The notes: a model not told the origin generated them from the letters alone. DNA of 64,000 nt from Bin95 sp965220855 (GCA_965220855.1 CBDCQY010000001.1:2480001-2544000); one strand, 5' to 3'. Numbered from the stretch's first letter, positions 8,038 to 16,428 are shown. Made by a program: numbers and translations.

Positions 8038-9339
8038 TTGTCCGACAATCGCCGCCCGCATCCGGAGACCATCGTGCTCCATGCGGGCCATCGCGGCGAC
8101 CCCAACACCGGTTCGGTCGCCGTCCCGATCCACCAGACCACCTCCTACCAGTTCCGGGACACCGAGCACGCCGCGAACCTGTTCGCGCTCCAGGAGCTCG
8201 GCAATATCTACACCCGGATCATGAACCCGACCCAGGCCGTGTTCGAGGAGCGCATGGCGGCGCTGGAGGGCGGCGTCGCGGCGCTGGCGGTGGCCTCGGG
8301 CCAGGCGGCGACGGCCTTCTCGATCCAGAACGTCGCCCATGCGGGCGATAATGTGGTGAGTTCGACCGACCTTTATGGCGGGACCTGGAACCTGTTCGCC
8401 AACACAATGAAGGACCAGGGGATCGAGGTGCGCTTCGTCGATCCCGACGATCCGGAGAATTTCCGCCGCGCCATCGACGAGCGCACCCGCGCCTTCTACG
8501 CCGAGACGCTGCCGAACCCCAAGCTGCGCGTCTTCCCGATCCGCGAGGTCGCCGCGATCGGGCGCGAATACGGCATTCCGCTCATCATGGACAACACCGC
8601 CGCGCCGCTGATCTGCCGGCCTTTCGACCATGGGGCGGCGGTGGTGATGTATTCCACCACCAAATATGTCGGCGGCCACGGCACGTCGATCGGCGGCGTG
8701 CTGATCGACGGCGGCAATTTCGACTGGGAGGCGTTCCCGGAGCGCCAGCCCTATCTCAACCGGCCGGACCCGAGCTATCACGGCGCGGTGTGGACCGAGG
8801 CGGTGAAGCCGCTCGGCCCCATCGCCTACATCCTGAAGGCCCGCACCACCCTCTTGCGCGACCTGGGCGCGGCGACCACGCCGATCAACGCCTTCCTGTT
8901 CCTGCAGGGGCTGGAGACGCTGCCGCTGCGCATGGAGCGCCACAACGCCAACGCCGCCGCCGTCGCCGACTATCTGGCGGCCCATGACGCGGTGGCGGAG
9001 ACCATCTATCCGGGCCTGATGACGGGCGAGGCCAGACGCCGCGCGGACGCCTGCCTCCAGGGCGGCTACGGCGCGCTGGTCGGCTTCGAGCTCAAGGGCG
9101 GCAGCGAGGCCGGGCGGCGCTTCATCGACGCGCTGGAGATGTTCTTCCATGTCGCCAATATCGGCGATGCGCGCAGCCTGGCGATCCACCCGGCGACCAC
9201 GACGCACTCGCAGCTCTCGCCGGAGGAGCAGGCGGCGACCGGCGTGACCCCCGGCTATGTGCGCCTGTCGATCGGGCTGGAGCATATCGACGACATCCTC
9301 GCCGATCTCGACCGGGCGCTCGCCGCCGCCAGCGCCTGA
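8038..9339 (+). CDS. metY: O-acetylhomoserine sulfhydrylase (Cys/Met metabolism PLP enzyme)
   Basis: MetY makes homocysteine from O-acetylhomoserine and sulfide with pyridoxal phosphate. The 433-residue protein has the family layout: ETIVLHAGHRGDPNTGSVAVPIHQTTSY at the N-terminus, YTRIMNPT, the PLP-stacking region SGQAATAFSI, and the Schiff-base lysine Lys209 in STTKYVGGHGTSIGG. The C-terminus has HPATTTHSQLSPEEQ and VRLSIGLEHIDDI. No upstream ATG fits. TTG at 8038 follows AAGGA at proper spacing and gives the usual length. The long insert around the lysine (FPERQPYLNRPDPSYHG) separates MetY from cystathionine gamma-synthase. It is convergent with the pcaD-like gene, with only 12 bp between the stops. 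Confidence 0.93.
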   Translation: MSDNRRPHPETIVLHAGHRGDPNTGSVAVPIHQTTSYQFRDTEHAANLFALQELGNIYTRIMNPTQAVFEERMAALEGGVAALAVASGQAATAFSIQNVAHAGDNVVSSTDLYGGTWNLFANTMKDQGIEVRFVDPDDPENFRRAIDERTRAFYAETLPNPKLRVFPIREVAAIGREYGIPLIMDNTAAPLICRPFDHGAAVVMYSTTKYVGGHGTSIGGVLIDGGNFDWEAFPERQPYLNRPDPSYHGAVWTEAVKPLGPIAYILKARTTLLRDLGAATTPINAFLFLQGLETLPLRMERHNANAAAVADYLAAHDAVAETIYPGLMTGEARRRADACLQGGYGALVGFELKGGSEAGRRFIDALEMFFHVANIGDARSLAIHPATTTHSQLSPEEQAATGVTPGYVRLSIGLEHIDDILADLDRALAAASA

Positions 9340-9351
9340 GCGCGGAGGGCC

Positions 9352-10179
9352 TCAGAAGCCGTACATTTCTCCCGCCTTGGTCTGCGCGCCGGAATGCTCC
9401 AGCAGGAAGGCGCGCAGCGCGGTGTTGAAGCCGAGCGAGTCCTCGATATTGGAGAGATGGCGCGCTCGCGGCAGCACCAGCAGGTCCGCCGAGGGAATGC
9501 GGTCGGCGATCACCCGGTGCGCGGCGACCGGCGTGCCGGGGTCGTTCTCGCCGACGATGGCGAGCGTCGGCGCGTGGATCTCGTGCAGCCGGTCGGTCAG
9601 GTCCAGATCGGCGATGGCCGCCGAGCAGCCGAGATAGCCGGCGAGCGGCGTCGCGCGGATCATGGCGCGCACCGCATCGACCTCATTGCCGTGGTCGGCG
9701 CAGAATTCGGGCGAGAACCAGCGGTCGATGGTGCCTTCGACCAGCGATTCGACGCCCTCGGTCCGGGCCGCCTCGATGCGCGACTGCCAGAGCTTGCGGC
9801 CCTCGGCATCGACCTGGCTGGAGGTGTCGCAGAGGATCAGGCCGCGCAGCAGGTCGGGGCGCTTGAGCGCCAGCGTCTGCCCGGTCATGCCGCCCATGGA
9901 GAGGCCGCAGAACACGGTCTTGCGGATCTCCAGCGCCTCCAGCAGCTGGATCGCGTCCTCGGCCAGCATGTCGAGCGTGTAGGGGCCTTCCGGCGCGGCG
10001 GAGGCGCCATGGCCGCGCGTGTCGTAGCGCAGCACGCAATAGTCGCGCAGCGCCGGCATCTGCGCGTCCCACATGCGGTGGTTCGCCATCAGCGAATGCG
10101 ACAGGGTCACCACCGGGCGGCTCTGCGGCCCCTCCAGCGAATAGAAGATTTCGGTGCCGTTGACTTGGGCGGTCGGCAT
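9352..10179 (-). CDS. pcaD: Alpha/beta hydrolase, 3-oxoadipate enol-lactonase-like (PcaD)
   Basis: The 275-residue protein has the alpha/beta-hydrolase core. The oxyanion-hole region is SHSLMANHRMWD, the nucleophile elbow is GLSMGG with Ser94, the acid is in VGENDPGTP and the His in RARHLSNIE. The spacing and the RYDTRGHG stretch match 3-oxoadipate enol-lactonases, which open the lactone ring in the beta-ketoadipate pathway. No other pca gene is in the window, so the precise substrate is uncertain. It lies 40 bp downstream of the NTF2-like gene in what is probably an MFS-NTF2-hydrolase operon, which suggests uptake and hydrolysis of a small organic compound (inference). Confidence 0.78.
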   Translation of the reverse strand: MPTAQVNGTEIFYSLEGPQSRPVVTLSHSLMANHRMWDAQMPALRDYCVLRYDTRGHGASAAPEGPYTLDMLAEDAIQLLEALEIRKTVFCGLSMGGMTGQTLALKRPDLLRGLILCDTSSQVDAEGRKLWQSRIEAARTEGVESLVEGTIDRWFSPEFCADHGNEVDAVRAMIRATPLAGYLGCSAAIADLDLTDRLHEIHAPTLAIVGENDPGTPVAAHRVIADRIPSADLLVLPRARHLSNIEDSLGFNTALRAFLLEHSGAQTKAGEMYGF

Positions 10180-10219
10180 GACGGGCGCTCTCCTCCGGGC
10201 GAAGACGGGTGCGGGCCGG

Positions 10220-10588
10220 CTACCGGCTCGCCGGCGCGGGGCCGGCGTGATGCAGCACCATGCGCCAGAGGCCGTCCTCCAGCGCGAAGGCGTTGGTCGC
10301 CACCAGCTCCCCGGCGGCCAGCCGCTCGCGGCAATTTACCAGAGCGAAGCTCTCATGGCACAGGGCGACCGGCCGCAGGCAGAGAATGGCCGGGCGCCCC
10401 GCCGCGCCCAGGATCGCGTCCCAGCTCGCCAGCACCGCCTCGCGCCCGACCAGCGCCCCCGCCCCCGGATGCACGCACAGCACCGGCGCGCGCTCCGCCC
10501 AAAGCCCGCGCATGGCCTCGCCGTCGCCCTCGTCGAAAGCGCGGTAGAACGCCTCATTCGCCGCCAGCACGGCCTCTTCCGGGGTCAT
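10220..10588 (-). CDS. NTF2/SnoaL-like small protein
   Basis: A 122-residue protein of the nuclear-transport-factor-2/SnoaL fold (DUF4440-like). It opens with an amphipathic helix, ANEAFYRAFDEGDGEAMRGLW, and continues to a beta-sheet with VLCVHPGAGALVGREAVLASW and WRMVLHHAGPAP. Such cone-shaped proteins act as small isomerases/hydrolases or as binding subunits, and the two histidines near the end could line the pocket. The ATG overlaps the MFS stop by 4 nt, so translation is coupled to the transporter. No precise function can be assigned. Confidence 0.8.
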   Translation of the reverse strand: MTPEEAVLAANEAFYRAFDEGDGEAMRGLWAERAPVLCVHPGAGALVGREAVLASWDAILGAAGRPAILCLRPVALCHESFALVNCRERLAAGELVATNAFALEDGLWRMVLHHAGPAPASR

Positions 10589-11814
10589 CTTCCGACTCCG
10601 CTCGCCCGGTCGCCCGCCAGGTCCGCCGGGCGCAGCAGCCAGAGCGCCAGCGGCCCGAGGGTCATGATCGCCGCGATATGGGCGAAGCCGACGCCCCAGG
10701 CGACGACGCTCGCGCCGCCCATGGTGTCGATGATCGCGCCCAGCGCCAGCGGGCCGACGAAGCCGCAGCCATAGCCGCTCATGGCGTGCAGCGCGAGCGT
10801 GGCGCCGCGCCGCTGCGGCTCGGACGCGCCGACCGTGCCGGCGGTGAGCGCGGCGGAATCGGCGTAGATCGTCATGTTGTAGAGGATGCAGAGCGCCGCC
10901 GCCGCCCAGTAGCCCCAGGCCGACGCGAAGCCGACCGCAGCGGCGAGCGCCATGCACATGCCCATGCAGAGCAGCACCCAGCGCTGGCGTCCGAGCCGGA
11001 TCGCAAGCTCGTTGCCGAGGATGCTGCAGGCCGTGCCGAGCAGCTCCATTATCGTGGCGACCGCGGTCGGAACCAGGAACGCCGCCGGCCCCGCGCCCGA
11101 CTGCATGGCGGCGAAGGTGAGGAACGCCACCGACCAGGAGCGCAGCGTGAACATCTCCCATGTGTGCACGCCGTAGCTCAGGATATAGGCCATGGCCGAG
11201 CGGTTGCGCAGCACATGGCCGAAATCGACGATCGGATTGCTGCCGCTCCGCGCCGGCTTGCGCCTCGGAAACAGCAGCAGCGCGATAAGGAAGGCGGCGG
11301 CCGAGCCGGCGGCCGAGATCAGGAAGGCGGTCTGCCAACCGAAGCGCGCGCCGACCTCGCCGCCGATATAGAAAGAGAGCGCGCCGGAAAGGCCGATCGC
11401 GGCGGCGTGGAAGGCGACGCCGCGCGAGCGCGCGCGCCCCTCCAGCTCGTCGCTGAGCGCCTTCAGCCCCACCATATAGGTGCCCGCCCAGCCGAAGCCC
11501 GCCAGCGCCCGGAATATCATGCCGGTGACGAAATCATGCGCGAGATACGCCATGCCGAGATGGCTCGCCGTGCTGGCGAACACGCCCAGCAGATAGACCT
11601 TGCGCGCCTCGAAGCGGTCGGTCGCGGTCACCAGCACCAGCACCGAGAGCGCATAGACGCCGAAGATGATTCCGGAGAGCCAGCCGCCCTCGGTGTGGGT
11701 GAGGTCCCACTCGTCCATGAAGGTCGGCAGCAGCGCCGAGAAGGTGAGCGCCCCCATCTGCCCGAAAAGCTGGGCGGCGCAGACGGTGAGGATCACTCCG
11801 GCGGGGCTCGTCAT
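10585..11814 (-). CDS. MFS transporter
   Basis: A 409-residue major-facilitator permease with about 12 hydrophobic segments in two halves. The loop after helix 2 holds TATDRFEARKVYLLG, the equivalent of motif A. The second half opens with RNRSAMAYILSYGVHTWEMF. A conserved central loop, FPRRKPARSG, separates the halves. The first gene of a three-gene unit (MFS, NTF2-like, hydrolase), it faces the SDR gene across a 129-bp divergent promoter region with three 21-bp direct repeats. The ATG at 11814 is followed by the first membrane helix (VILTVCAAQLFGQMG). The substrate is not evident; an organic acid is plausible given the co-encoded hydrolase. Confidence 0.87.
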   Translation of the reverse strand: MTSPAGVILTVCAAQLFGQMGALTFSALLPTFMDEWDLTHTEGGWLSGIIFGVYALSVLVLVTATDRFEARKVYLLGVFASTASHLGMAYLAHDFVTGMIFRALAGFGWAGTYMVGLKALSDELEGRARSRGVAFHAAAIGLSGALSFYIGGEVGARFGWQTAFLISAAGSAAAFLIALLLFPRRKPARSGSNPIVDFGHVLRNRSAMAYILSYGVHTWEMFTLRSWSVAFLTFAAMQSGAGPAAFLVPTAVATIMELLGTACSILGNELAIRLGRQRWVLLCMGMCMALAAAVGFASAWGYWAAAALCILYNMTIYADSAALTAGTVGASEPQRRGATLALHAMSGYGCGFVGPLALGAIIDTMGGASVVAWGVGFAHIAAIMTLGPLALWLLRPADLAGDRASGVGR

Positions 11815-11821
11815 GCCGGGA

Positions 11822-11850
11822 ACGCTACGCGCCGGCCGCAGGGTCGACAA
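11822..11850 (-). promoter_or_regulatory. Candidate promoter for the MFS operon
   Basis: On the minus strand TTGTCG (11850-11845), 17 bp and TAGCGT (11827-11822) precede the MFS ATG at 11814. The -35 hexamer lies in the first of the three 21-bp repeats. The short leader (about 6 nt) weakens the call. Confidence 0.3.
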
Positions 11851-11908
11851 GCGCCGGCGCGGCTTTGACAAGCGCCGTCGCAGGTCGGACAATTGCCGGC
11901 CGCGCGAG
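11846..11908 (+). repeat. Three 21-bp direct repeats in a divergent promoter region (probable operator)
   Basis: GACAAGCGCCG starts at 11846 and again at 11867, and GACAATTGCCG at 11888, so the spacing is exactly 21 bp twice, two helical turns. The repeats fill the centre of the MFS/SDR intergenic region and overlap candidate -35/-10 elements in both directions. This is what a cooperative regulator binding one DNA face would use. No regulator gene lies next to it. Confidence 0.6.
11865..11893 (+). promoter_or_regulatory. Candidate sigma-70 promoter for the SDR gene
   Basis: TTGACA (11865-11870, a perfect -35), a 17-bp spacer and GACAAT (11888-11893, 4 of 6) would start transcription near 11900, 44 nt before the ATG. 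Both hexamers lie inside the 21-bp repeats, so a repeat-binding protein would probably repress this promoter. Confidence 0.55.
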
Positions 11909-11943
11909 AGCGCGCGGGAAATCGCGAGGGGGGAGAGGGGCAG

Positions 11944-12864
11944 ATGGGTATGCTGGATGGCCGGGTGGCGATCTGCACGGGCTCGGGGCGCGGGGTGGGC
12001 GCCGAGGTCGCCAAGACGATGGCCGCCAACGGCGCGCGCGTGGTGGTCAACGATCCGGGCGTGGGCGGCGGCGGCGAGGGCGGCGACCGGACGCCGGCCG
12101 AGGCGATCGCCGACGAGATCCGGGCGGCGGGCGGCGAGGCGGTCGCCAATTTCGGCTCCGTCGCGCGCTTCGAGGACTGTCTCGACATGGTGCAGCAGGC
12201 GCGCGACGAGTTCGGCGGGCTGCATATCGTCTTCAACCCCGCCGGCATATTGCGCGACCGCATGTTCCACAAAATGTCGCCGGAGGACTGGCAGGCGGTC
12301 ATCGATGTGCATCTGACCGGCCATTTCAACGTGAACCGCGCCGCCATCAACCTGTTCCGCGAGCAGGAATATGGGCGCATCATCATGGTCTCCTCCACCT
12401 CCGGCCTGCTCGGCAATATCGGCCAGGCCAATTACGGCGCGGCCAAGCTCGGCATCGTGGCGCTGGCGCGCATCGTGGCGATGGAGAACGCCTCCAAAAA
12501 CGTGACCGCCAATGTGATCGCGCCTTCGGCCGACACGCGCATGACGCGCGGCGTGCCGACGCCGAAGGACCCGGCGGCGGCGGCCCTGCGCGAGGAGCGG
12601 CTCCGCCTCAGCCGCGCCGACGCCATCGCGCCGCTCTGCACCTTCCTCGCCTCGGAGGGCGCGGGCTATGTGAACGGCCAGGTGTTCCACCAGCGCGCCG
12701 GCGAGCTGACGCTCTACGGCCACGCCCGCCCGATGCGCATGGTGCATCGCAATGGCGGCTGGACGCCGGAGAGCATCGCCGAGGTCGCCATGCCGTCGCT
12801 CGCCGGCCAGTTCTTCGAGGTGTCGGACTCGCGCGCCGTCCACGCCGGAATGCCGATGGCGTGA
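11944..12864 (+). CDS. SDR-family oxidoreductase (17-beta-HSD4/FabG-like)
   Basis: A 306-residue classical short-chain dehydrogenase. The NAD(P)-binding TGSGRGVG is near residue 12, a serine in MVSSTSG is in place, and the catalytic Tyr164 and Lys168 are in NYGAAKLG. The long insert VVVNDPGVGGGGEGGDRTPAE and the C-terminal extension (after VFHQRAGELTLYG) resemble the dehydrogenase part of multifunctional beta-oxidation proteins, so a 3-hydroxyacyl-CoA or steroid-like substrate is plausible. The ATG at 11944 follows a GAGGGGGGAGAGGGG site. A flavin-fold protein gene starts 26 bp after its stop, so they form a unit. Confidence 0.85.
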   Translation: MGMLDGRVAICTGSGRGVGAEVAKTMAANGARVVVNDPGVGGGGEGGDRTPAEAIADEIRAAGGEAVANFGSVARFEDCLDMVQQARDEFGGLHIVFNPAGILRDRMFHKMSPEDWQAVIDVHLTGHFNVNRAAINLFREQEYGRIIMVSSTSGLLGNIGQANYGAAKLGIVALARIVAMENASKNVTANVIAPSADTRMTRGVPTPKDPAAAALREERLRLSRADAIAPLCTFLASEGAGYVNGQVFHQRAGELTLYGHARPMRMVHRNGGWTPESIAEVAMPSLAGQFFEVSDSRAVHAGMPMA

Positions 12865-12890
12865 GCGCACAACAGGGGAGGATGGAAGTC

Positions 12891-13538
12891 ATGGATGCTG
12901 CATTCGGCGCACTGCCCGCCTCGGGCTGGATCGACAGCGAGGACGCGCTTGCGGAGACCTACGGCCGCACGCCGGCGCGCCGCTCGCTGCTGAAGGAGAT
13001 CGACCATATCTCCGACCATTACCGGGCGTTCATCGAGCACGCGCCCTTCGTGGTGCTGGCGACGGTGGGGCCGGAGGGGCTGGACTGCAGCCCGCGCGGC
13101 GACCCGGCCGGCTTCGTCAGGGTGGCCGACCCCAAGACCGTGCTGCTGCCGGACCGGCGCGGCAACAACCGGCTCGACAGCCTGCGCAATATCGTGCGCG
13201 ACCCGCGCGTGTCGCTGCTGTTTCTGGTGCCGGGCGTCGGCGAGACGCTGCGCATCAACGGGCGGGCGCGCATCGGCACCGACCCGGCGCTGCTGGCGCC
13301 CTTCGCGATGCAGGGCAAGCCGCCGCAGAGCGTGCTCGTGGTGTCGGCCGAGCGGGTCTATTTCCAGTGCCAGAAGGCGCTGGTCCGCTCCCGCCTCTGG
13401 GACGCCTCCCTGCACCCGCCCAAGGGAGCCATCCCGACCGCCGGCCAGATCCTGGCGGCGCTCGGCGAGGAAGGCGAGTTCGACGCCGCAGCCTGGGACC
13501 GCGCCTACCCGGCGGAGGTGGCCGAGACGATCTATTGA
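12891..13538 (+). CDS. Pyridoxamine-5'-phosphate-oxidase-fold flavin/heme-binding protein
   Basis: A 215-residue protein of the PNPOx-like split-barrel family (MSMEG_1061/FMN-binding group). Motifs include FVVLATVGPEGLDCSPRGDP, LLPDRRGNNRLDSLRNI and VSLLFLVPGVGETLRINGRA, which form the FMN-binding barrel. These proteins are usually flavin-dependent reductases of unknown substrate. An ATG at 12882 touches the ribosome-binding site GGGGAGG; the ATG at 12891 has the correct 9-nt spacing and is preferred. It follows the SDR gene closely and likely works in the same oxidative step (inference). Confidence 0.82.
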   Translation: MDAAFGALPASGWIDSEDALAETYGRTPARRSLLKEIDHISDHYRAFIEHAPFVVLATVGPEGLDCSPRGDPAGFVRVADPKTVLLPDRRGNNRLDSLRNIVRDPRVSLLFLVPGVGETLRINGRARIGTDPALLAPFAMQGKPPQSVLVVSAERVYFQCQKALVRSRLWDASLHPPKGAIPTAGQILAALGEEGEFDAAAWDRAYPAEVAETIY

Positions 13539-13603
13539 GGCCGGGGGCCGGCGACCCCACATGACTGGAAGCGGTTTCGCGGGAAGGAACGGGAGCGGCG
13601 GCC

Positions 13604-13987
13604 ATGACGGACGCGTCCAGCGAAGGCGGATCGCATCCCGGACGAGAGCCGGTTCTCACCCGGGCGGTCGTCAGGGCCGCCGGGCATCTGGGCTTGGGCA
13701 CGGACGCACTGGCGCGGACGCTCGGCCTCCCGGAAGCGGCCGTCCTGCGCATGAAGCAGGAGGGTTATGTACTGGGGGAGGGGACAAAGCCCTTCGAGCT
13801 GGCCGCGCTGCTGATCCGCCTCTACCGCTCGCTGGACGCGATCGCAGGTGGCGATGACACCATGTCGCGGGCCTGGATGCGGAATTTCAACACCGCCCTC
13901 GGTGGCGCGCCCATCGACAGGATCGCCACCGGCCCCGGCCTGGTGGATGTCCTCGCCTATCTGGACGCCCGCCGCGCGGGCGCCTGA
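13604..13987 (+). CDS. Orphan Xre/MbcA/ParS-like antitoxin (DUF2384)
   Basis: A 127-residue protein with an N-terminal helix-turn-helix region (VVRAAGHLGLGTDALARTLGLPEAAVLRMK). Its C-terminal toxin-binding domain has the characteristic LLIRLYRSLDAIAGGDDTMSRAWMRNFNTALGGAPIDRI and VLAYLDARRAG. The family normally partners a RES-domain NADase toxin directly downstream. Here the next gene is a convergent SDR, and no RES gene is nearby, so it is a solitary member. It could regulate transcription or neutralise a distant toxin. Confidence 0.82.
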   Translation: MTDASSEGGSHPGREPVLTRAVVRAAGHLGLGTDALARTLGLPEAAVLRMKQEGYVLGEGTKPFELAALLIRLYRSLDAIAGGDDTMSRAWMRNFNTALGGAPIDRIATGPGLVDVLAYLDARRAGA

Positions 13988-14012
13988 ACGCCGCCACGCG
14001 AATTGCCCCCGA

Positions 14013-14825
14013 TCAGACGCCGCCCTCGCCTTCGGCGAGGAGGGCGCGGAGGCCCTCGCGGTAGGTGGGGTGGCGGAGGCGGACGCCCAGTTCGGCCTTG
14101 ATGCGGGCGTTGGCGACGCGCTTGCTGTCGCGGTAGAAGCTTCGCGCCATGGGCGAGAGCGCCGCCGTCTCGAACGGCTCCGCCGGCGGGGGCGCGACGC
14201 CCAGCAGTTCGGCCGCAAACGCGGTCACCTCGCCCGGCGGGGCCGGCAGATCGTCGGCCAGATTGTAGATGCGGCCGGGATTGGGGCGCGCGATCGAGGC
14301 CGCCAGCACGGCCGCGATGTCTTCCGCATGCATGCGCGAGAACAGCTGGCCCGGCTTGACGATGCGCCGCGCCCGGCCGTCGCGCACCGCGCGGAGCGCA
14401 TTGCGCCCCGGCCCGTAAATGCCCGGCAGGCGGAAGATGTGCAGCGGCAGGCCGGTCGCCGCCCAGCCGTCCTCGGCGGCGACGCGCCGGCGCCCGCGCT
14501 CGCCGGTCGGCGCAAGCGGGCTGCGCTCATCGACCCAGCCGCCGCCCCGGTCGCCATAGACGCCGGTGGTGGAGAGATAGCCCGCCCAGACGACCCCCGG
14601 CGGCGGCGCGAACCCGGCGAGGAACGGGTCGCCGCCCTCCCCCGGCGGCGCGGAGAGCAGCAGATGCGTCGCCTCCGCCGGCCCGAAGCCGCCCCAGCCG
14701 CGCGCGGCGAAGCGCGCCGCCTTTCCGGCGTCGCGGGTCGTCCCGGCGACGCGCCAGCCCTCGGCCGCCAGCGCGAGCCCCAGACGCTCCGCCACATAGC
14801 CGAGCCCGCAGACGAACAGCCGCAT
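14013..14825 (-). CDS. YeeZ-like NAD(P)-dependent extended SDR
   Basis: A 270-residue Rossmann protein. LFVCGLGYVAERLGLAL supplies the nucleotide-binding turn, STTGVYGDRGGGWVDE is the active-site Tyr/Thr region and FRLPGIYGPGRNAL is typical of epimerase-like proteins. It resembles E. coli YeeZ and related SDRs, whose substrates are unknown. Its ATG overlaps the stop of the glutathione transferase gene by one base (TGATG), so the two are coupled. It is convergent with the orphan antitoxin gene 25 bp away. Confidence 0.84.
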   Translation of the reverse strand: MRLFVCGLGYVAERLGLALAAEGWRVAGTTRDAGKAARFAARGWGGFGPAEATHLLLSAPPGEGGDPFLAGFAPPPGVVWAGYLSTTGVYGDRGGGWVDERSPLAPTGERGRRRVAAEDGWAATGLPLHIFRLPGIYGPGRNALRAVRDGRARRIVKPGQLFSRMHAEDIAAVLAASIARPNPGRIYNLADDLPAPPGEVTAFAAELLGVAPPPAEPFETAALSPMARSFYRDSKRVANARIKAELGVRLRHPTYREGLRALLAEGEGGV

Positions 14826-15493
14826 CAGAAGTCGAGGTCGGCGTAATGCGCCGCCGGCCGGCGGCCGGGCAGCCGGTCCGCCAGCAAGGGCCGCACGGAA
14901 GGCCGGCATTTGAAGCGCGCATACCATTCCTGCGCCGCCGGATGCTCCGCCCAGACGATCGACCCCAGATAGTCGAGCGCCGAGAGATGCGCGCCGGCGG
15001 CGATGTCGGCGAGCGAAAAGCGCTCGCCGGCGAGCCAGTGGCGGCTTTGCAGCAGCGAATCGATATAGCGCAGATGCTGCTCCAGATTGCTGGCGCCGAC
15101 GCGCAGCAGCTCCGAATCGGGCGCGCCGCGCCGGGCGAGCCGCTTCAACACCCGCTCGCCATAGAGATAGTCGGTGACCTCGGCGGCGAACTTGGTGTCG
15201 AACCAGGCCGCGAGGCGCCGGGTCTCGGCGCGCGCCCACGGGTCCGTCCCCAGCAGGAACGGCTCCGCAGCCACCTCCTCGGCGAACTCCACGATCGCCT
15301 GGCTCTCGACCAGCGCATGGCCGTCATCGAGCAGCAGCACCGGCACCCGGCCCGCCGGATTGAGCGCCAGGAACGCCTCGCGACGCTCCCACACCGGCTC
15401 CTCCTCGACGGCGAACGCCATGCCGAGTTCCGCGAGCGCAATGCGCACCTTGCGGCAGAACGGCGAAAGCGGCAGGTGAAGCAGCGTCGCCAT
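14825..15493 (-). CDS. Glutathione S-transferase family protein
   Basis: A 222-residue GST. The thioredoxin-fold N-terminal domain starts LLHLPLSPFCRKVRIALAEL, with Ser/Cys in the position of the catalytic residue. It continues with NPAGRVPVLLLDDG and the glutathione-binding VESQAIVEF. The all-helical C-terminal domain has HWLAGERFSLADIAAGAHLSALDYLG, the N-capping motif of the family. It is the first gene of a two-gene unit with the YeeZ-like SDR and is divergent from uppP with only 55 bp between starts. A detoxifying or beta-etherase-like role is possible. Confidence 0.88.
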   Translation of the reverse strand: MATLLHLPLSPFCRKVRIALAELGMAFAVEEEPVWERREAFLALNPAGRVPVLLLDDGHALVESQAIVEFAEEVAAEPFLLGTDPWARAETRRLAAWFDTKFAAEVTDYLYGERVLKRLARRGAPDSELLRVGASNLEQHLRYIDSLLQSRHWLAGERFSLADIAAGAHLSALDYLGSIVWAEHPAAQEWYARFKCRPSVRPLLADRLPGRRPAAHYADLDF

Positions 15494-15548
15494 GCGACTC
15501 CCCTCGAATCGGAGCGGCACTGTAGCCCGCACTCCCCGCCGGTGGTAT

Positions 15549-16388
15549 ATGCCGGCGGCACGATCCCGATGCAGGCCGCCCTTGCCGCTCGCCCTCATCC
15601 TTGCCCTGGCGCTGGTCCAGGGTGTCAGCGAATTTCTGCCGGTCTCCTCCTCCGCGCATCTGGTGCTGGTTCACGCCGCCTTCGGAGCGGAGAGTCCGGG
15701 AGGCGCGACGGCGCTGGCGCTGGACGTGGCCGCCCATGTGGGCGCGCTGGGCGCGGTGCTGGTCTATTGCCGGCGCGATATCGCCCGCCTTGTCATCCGG
15801 GGAGTCGCCGGGCTGGCGGGCCCGCGGCCGCCGGGCTGGGCGCTCGGCTGGCAAGTGGCGGCCGCCGCCCTGCCGGTCGCGGCCGCCGGCGCGCTGTTGC
15901 AGGACGCCGTCGTCGCCCACGCGCGCAGCCTGGAAGTCATCGCCTGGACCACGCCCGGCTTCGGGCTGCTGCTCTGGGCGGCGGACCGGTTCGGGCGGCG
16001 CGCCCGCCGGCTGGAGGGGCTGGCGCTGCCGCAGGCGCTCGCGATCGGCGCCGCACAGGCGCTGGCGCTCATTCCGGGCGTCAGCCGGTCGGGCGTCGTC
16101 ATGACCGCCGCGCTCGCCTTCGGCTTCGAGCGGCGGGAGGCGGCGCGCTTCTCGCTGCTGCTCTCCATCCCGGTCATCGCCGGCGCCGGCCTCTGGGCGG
16201 CTCCCGACCTCGCCCCGATGGGCGAAACGGCCCTGCTGTCGGCGGCTGCGGTGGCGCTGGTCGCTTTCGCGACCGCGCTCGCGGCCATCTGGGCCATGAT
16301 GCGCTGGCTCGCCCGGTCCGGCTTCGCGCCCTTCGTGCTCTATCGCCTGGCGCTCGGCGCGCTGCTGCTCGCCTGGGTCTATCTCTGA
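15549..16388 (+). CDS. uppP: Undecaprenyl-diphosphate phosphatase
   Basis: UppP (BacA) recycles the lipid carrier for peptidoglycan by hydrolysing undecaprenyl diphosphate in the inner membrane. The 279-residue product has the family's two signature blocks, VQGVSEFLPVSSSAHL near the N-terminus and LIPGVSRSGVVM in the second half, and about eight membrane helices. The ATG at 15549 gives normal length; TTG at 15582 is a possible alternative that would remove a short basic leader. A strong GC hairpin follows the stop and separates it from the convergent OmpA-type gene. Confidence 0.94.
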   Translation: MPAARSRCRPPLPLALILALALVQGVSEFLPVSSSAHLVLVHAAFGAESPGGATALALDVAAHVGALGAVLVYCRRDIARLVIRGVAGLAGPRPPGWALGWQVAAAALPVAAAGALLQDAVVAHARSLEVIAWTTPGFGLLLWAADRFGRRARRLEGLALPQALAIGAAQALALIPGVSRSGVVMTAALAFGFERREAARFSLLLSIPVIAGAGLWAAPDLAPMGETALLSAAAVALVAFATALAAIWAMMRWLARSGFAPFVLYRLALGALLLAWVYL

Positions 16389-16400
16389 GCGGAACGCAGA

Positions 16401-16428
16401 ACGCCCCGCCCGATTGCGGGCGGGGCGT
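16401..16428 (+). terminator. Bidirectional terminator-type hairpin between uppP and the OmpA-like gene
   Basis: A perfect 12-bp inverted repeat, ACGCCCCGCCCG / CGGGCGGGGCGT, with loop ATTG, sits 12 nt after the uppP stop and 40 nt from the convergent gene's stop. There is no clear T-tract, so it may act as a stabiliser as well as a terminator. Confidence 0.75.

Noticed and set aside
13801..13840. A further TGATCC site in the orphan antitoxin gene
   Set aside because: There is no TA at the 18-bp spacing and it lies inside coding sequence.
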